NCBI RefSeq assembly: GCF_005222915.1
Contig: NZ_STFX01000031.1
Span: forward strand, 124,001-188,000
DNA from: Rhizobium sp. FKL33
Lineage (GTDB): Bacteria; Pseudomonadota; Alphaproteobacteria; Rhizobiales; Rhizobiaceae
Reading direction: 5' to 3'
DNA length: 64,000 nt
Positions 63,613 through 64,000 of this stretch are shown here, one piece after another. The first letter of the stretch is position 1; the number at the start of each line of letters is the position of its first letter. The position numbers and the translations under genes were made by a program. A model generated the notes under the pieces. The model worked only from the letters and a program-made list of their open reading frames with translations, was not told the origin of the DNA and did not search any database.

Positions 63613-64000
63613 ATGTTCCTGCCCTTCTTCCTCGAACTCAAATCGGCGCAGGTCCCGGTCACGCTCCGGGAGTATTTGACGCTGATCGAGGCGATGAAGG
63701 AGGGCGTGGCCGATTTCGACGTCGAAGCCTTCTATTATCTCGCCCGCGCCGCGCTGGTGAAGGATGAACGCTTTATCGACCGTTTCGACCGTGTGTTCGC
63801 CCATGTCTTTCGCGGCGTCGTCGGTCAGGGAGACGCCTCAGGCGAGGCGAGCGGCCCTGTCGATCTGCCGGAGGAATGGCTGCGGCGGCTCGCCGACCGG
63901 CATCTGTCGGAAGAGGAGAAGGCGCTGGTCGAAAGCCTCGGCGGCTTCGACACGCTCATGGAGACGCTCAGGCAGCGACTCTCCGAGCAGAAGGAGCGGC
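63613..64000 (+). CDS. CoxE-like VWA-domain protein, 3' end outside the window
   Basis: The ATG at 63613 opens a frame that runs to the window edge (129 codons seen). The start FLPFFLELKSAQVPVTLREYLTLIEAMKEG, read in parts, and FYYLARAALVKDERFIDRFDRVFAHVF are typical of the N-terminus of CoxE-like proteins. These carry a C-terminal VWA domain and work with MoxR ATPases. The VWA domain itself lies beyond the window. It follows the orphan gene by one base. Confidence 0.88.
   Translation, partial: MFLPFFLELKSAQVPVTLREYLTLIEAMKEGVADFDVEAFYYLARAALVKDERFIDRFDRVFAHVFRGVVGQGDASGEASGPVDLPEEWLRRLADRHLSEEEKALVESLGGFDTLMETLRQRLSEQKER

Overview
The window is a stretch of chromosome from a high-GC alphaproteobacterium, most likely of the order Hyphomicrobiales (Rhizobiales). 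The main reasons are the block mdh-sucC-sucD-sucA-sucB-lpdA, the sdhCDAB operon, an Omp19-like lipoprotein, an IalB-family protein, hemC-hemD followed by a mitofilin-like protein and HemY, and metA behind a SAM-II riboswitch. The content is mostly housekeeping. I saw no rRNA, tRNA, CRISPR array, prophage or transposase gene. The genus cannot be fixed from the sequence alone.

Region 1-8.6 kb: the window opens inside mtgA (minus), which is divergent from ispA-hisC. A small secreted His-rich protein and the sdhCDAB operon follow; the operon has a 22-bp palindrome upstream and a clear terminator behind it. Next come an Omp19/Inh-type lipoprotein and ZapE. Region 8.6-20.7 kb: mdh, sucCD, sucAB and lpdA encode the lower TCA cycle. 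Four unrelated small genes (MAPEG, LysE, a secreted protein, an SDR) sit between sucB and lpdA. A cytochrome b561 gene ends exactly at a 262-bp palindromic element without coding capacity.

Region 21-36.9 kb: DUF2867 and TraB/GumN proteins, XerC, then a tight minus-strand operon tsaD-gpsA-yciI-EVE-methyltransferase. Divergent from it is a heme operon, hemC-hemD-mitofilin-hemY-terB, followed by a glutamine amidotransferase. Then come an MFS carrier, YggT, DUF167, inorganic pyrophosphatase, a secreted protein and a GNAT enzyme. Region 37-47.7 kb: typA, a Tat-exported PhoD phosphatase, an M3 oligopeptidase, a MarR regulator with an overlapping Bcr/CflA efflux gene, argG, and a second SDR-LysE pair.

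Region 47.7-64 kb: an ECF42-type sigma factor overlaps a DGPF (YCII) partner gene that has a matching ECF promoter. Next are rlmN, ialB, YkvA, phhB, a low-molecular-weight phosphatase, thpR, and tesA divergent from a YbbA/YbbP-type ABC system. Then come a Bax-inhibitor-like protein, a GNAT, a DUF1737 protein with a CitE-like lyase, a small membrane protein and a MoxR ATPase. The SAM-II riboswitch with acetyl-CoA-type metA and an orphan AT-richer gene follow, and the window ends in a CoxE-like gene, the usual partner of MoxR.

The features most worth a second look are the palindromic element at 20733-20994, the switch-like hairpins before sucA, the sdhC palindrome, the ECF42 module and the orphan gene at 62844-63611.
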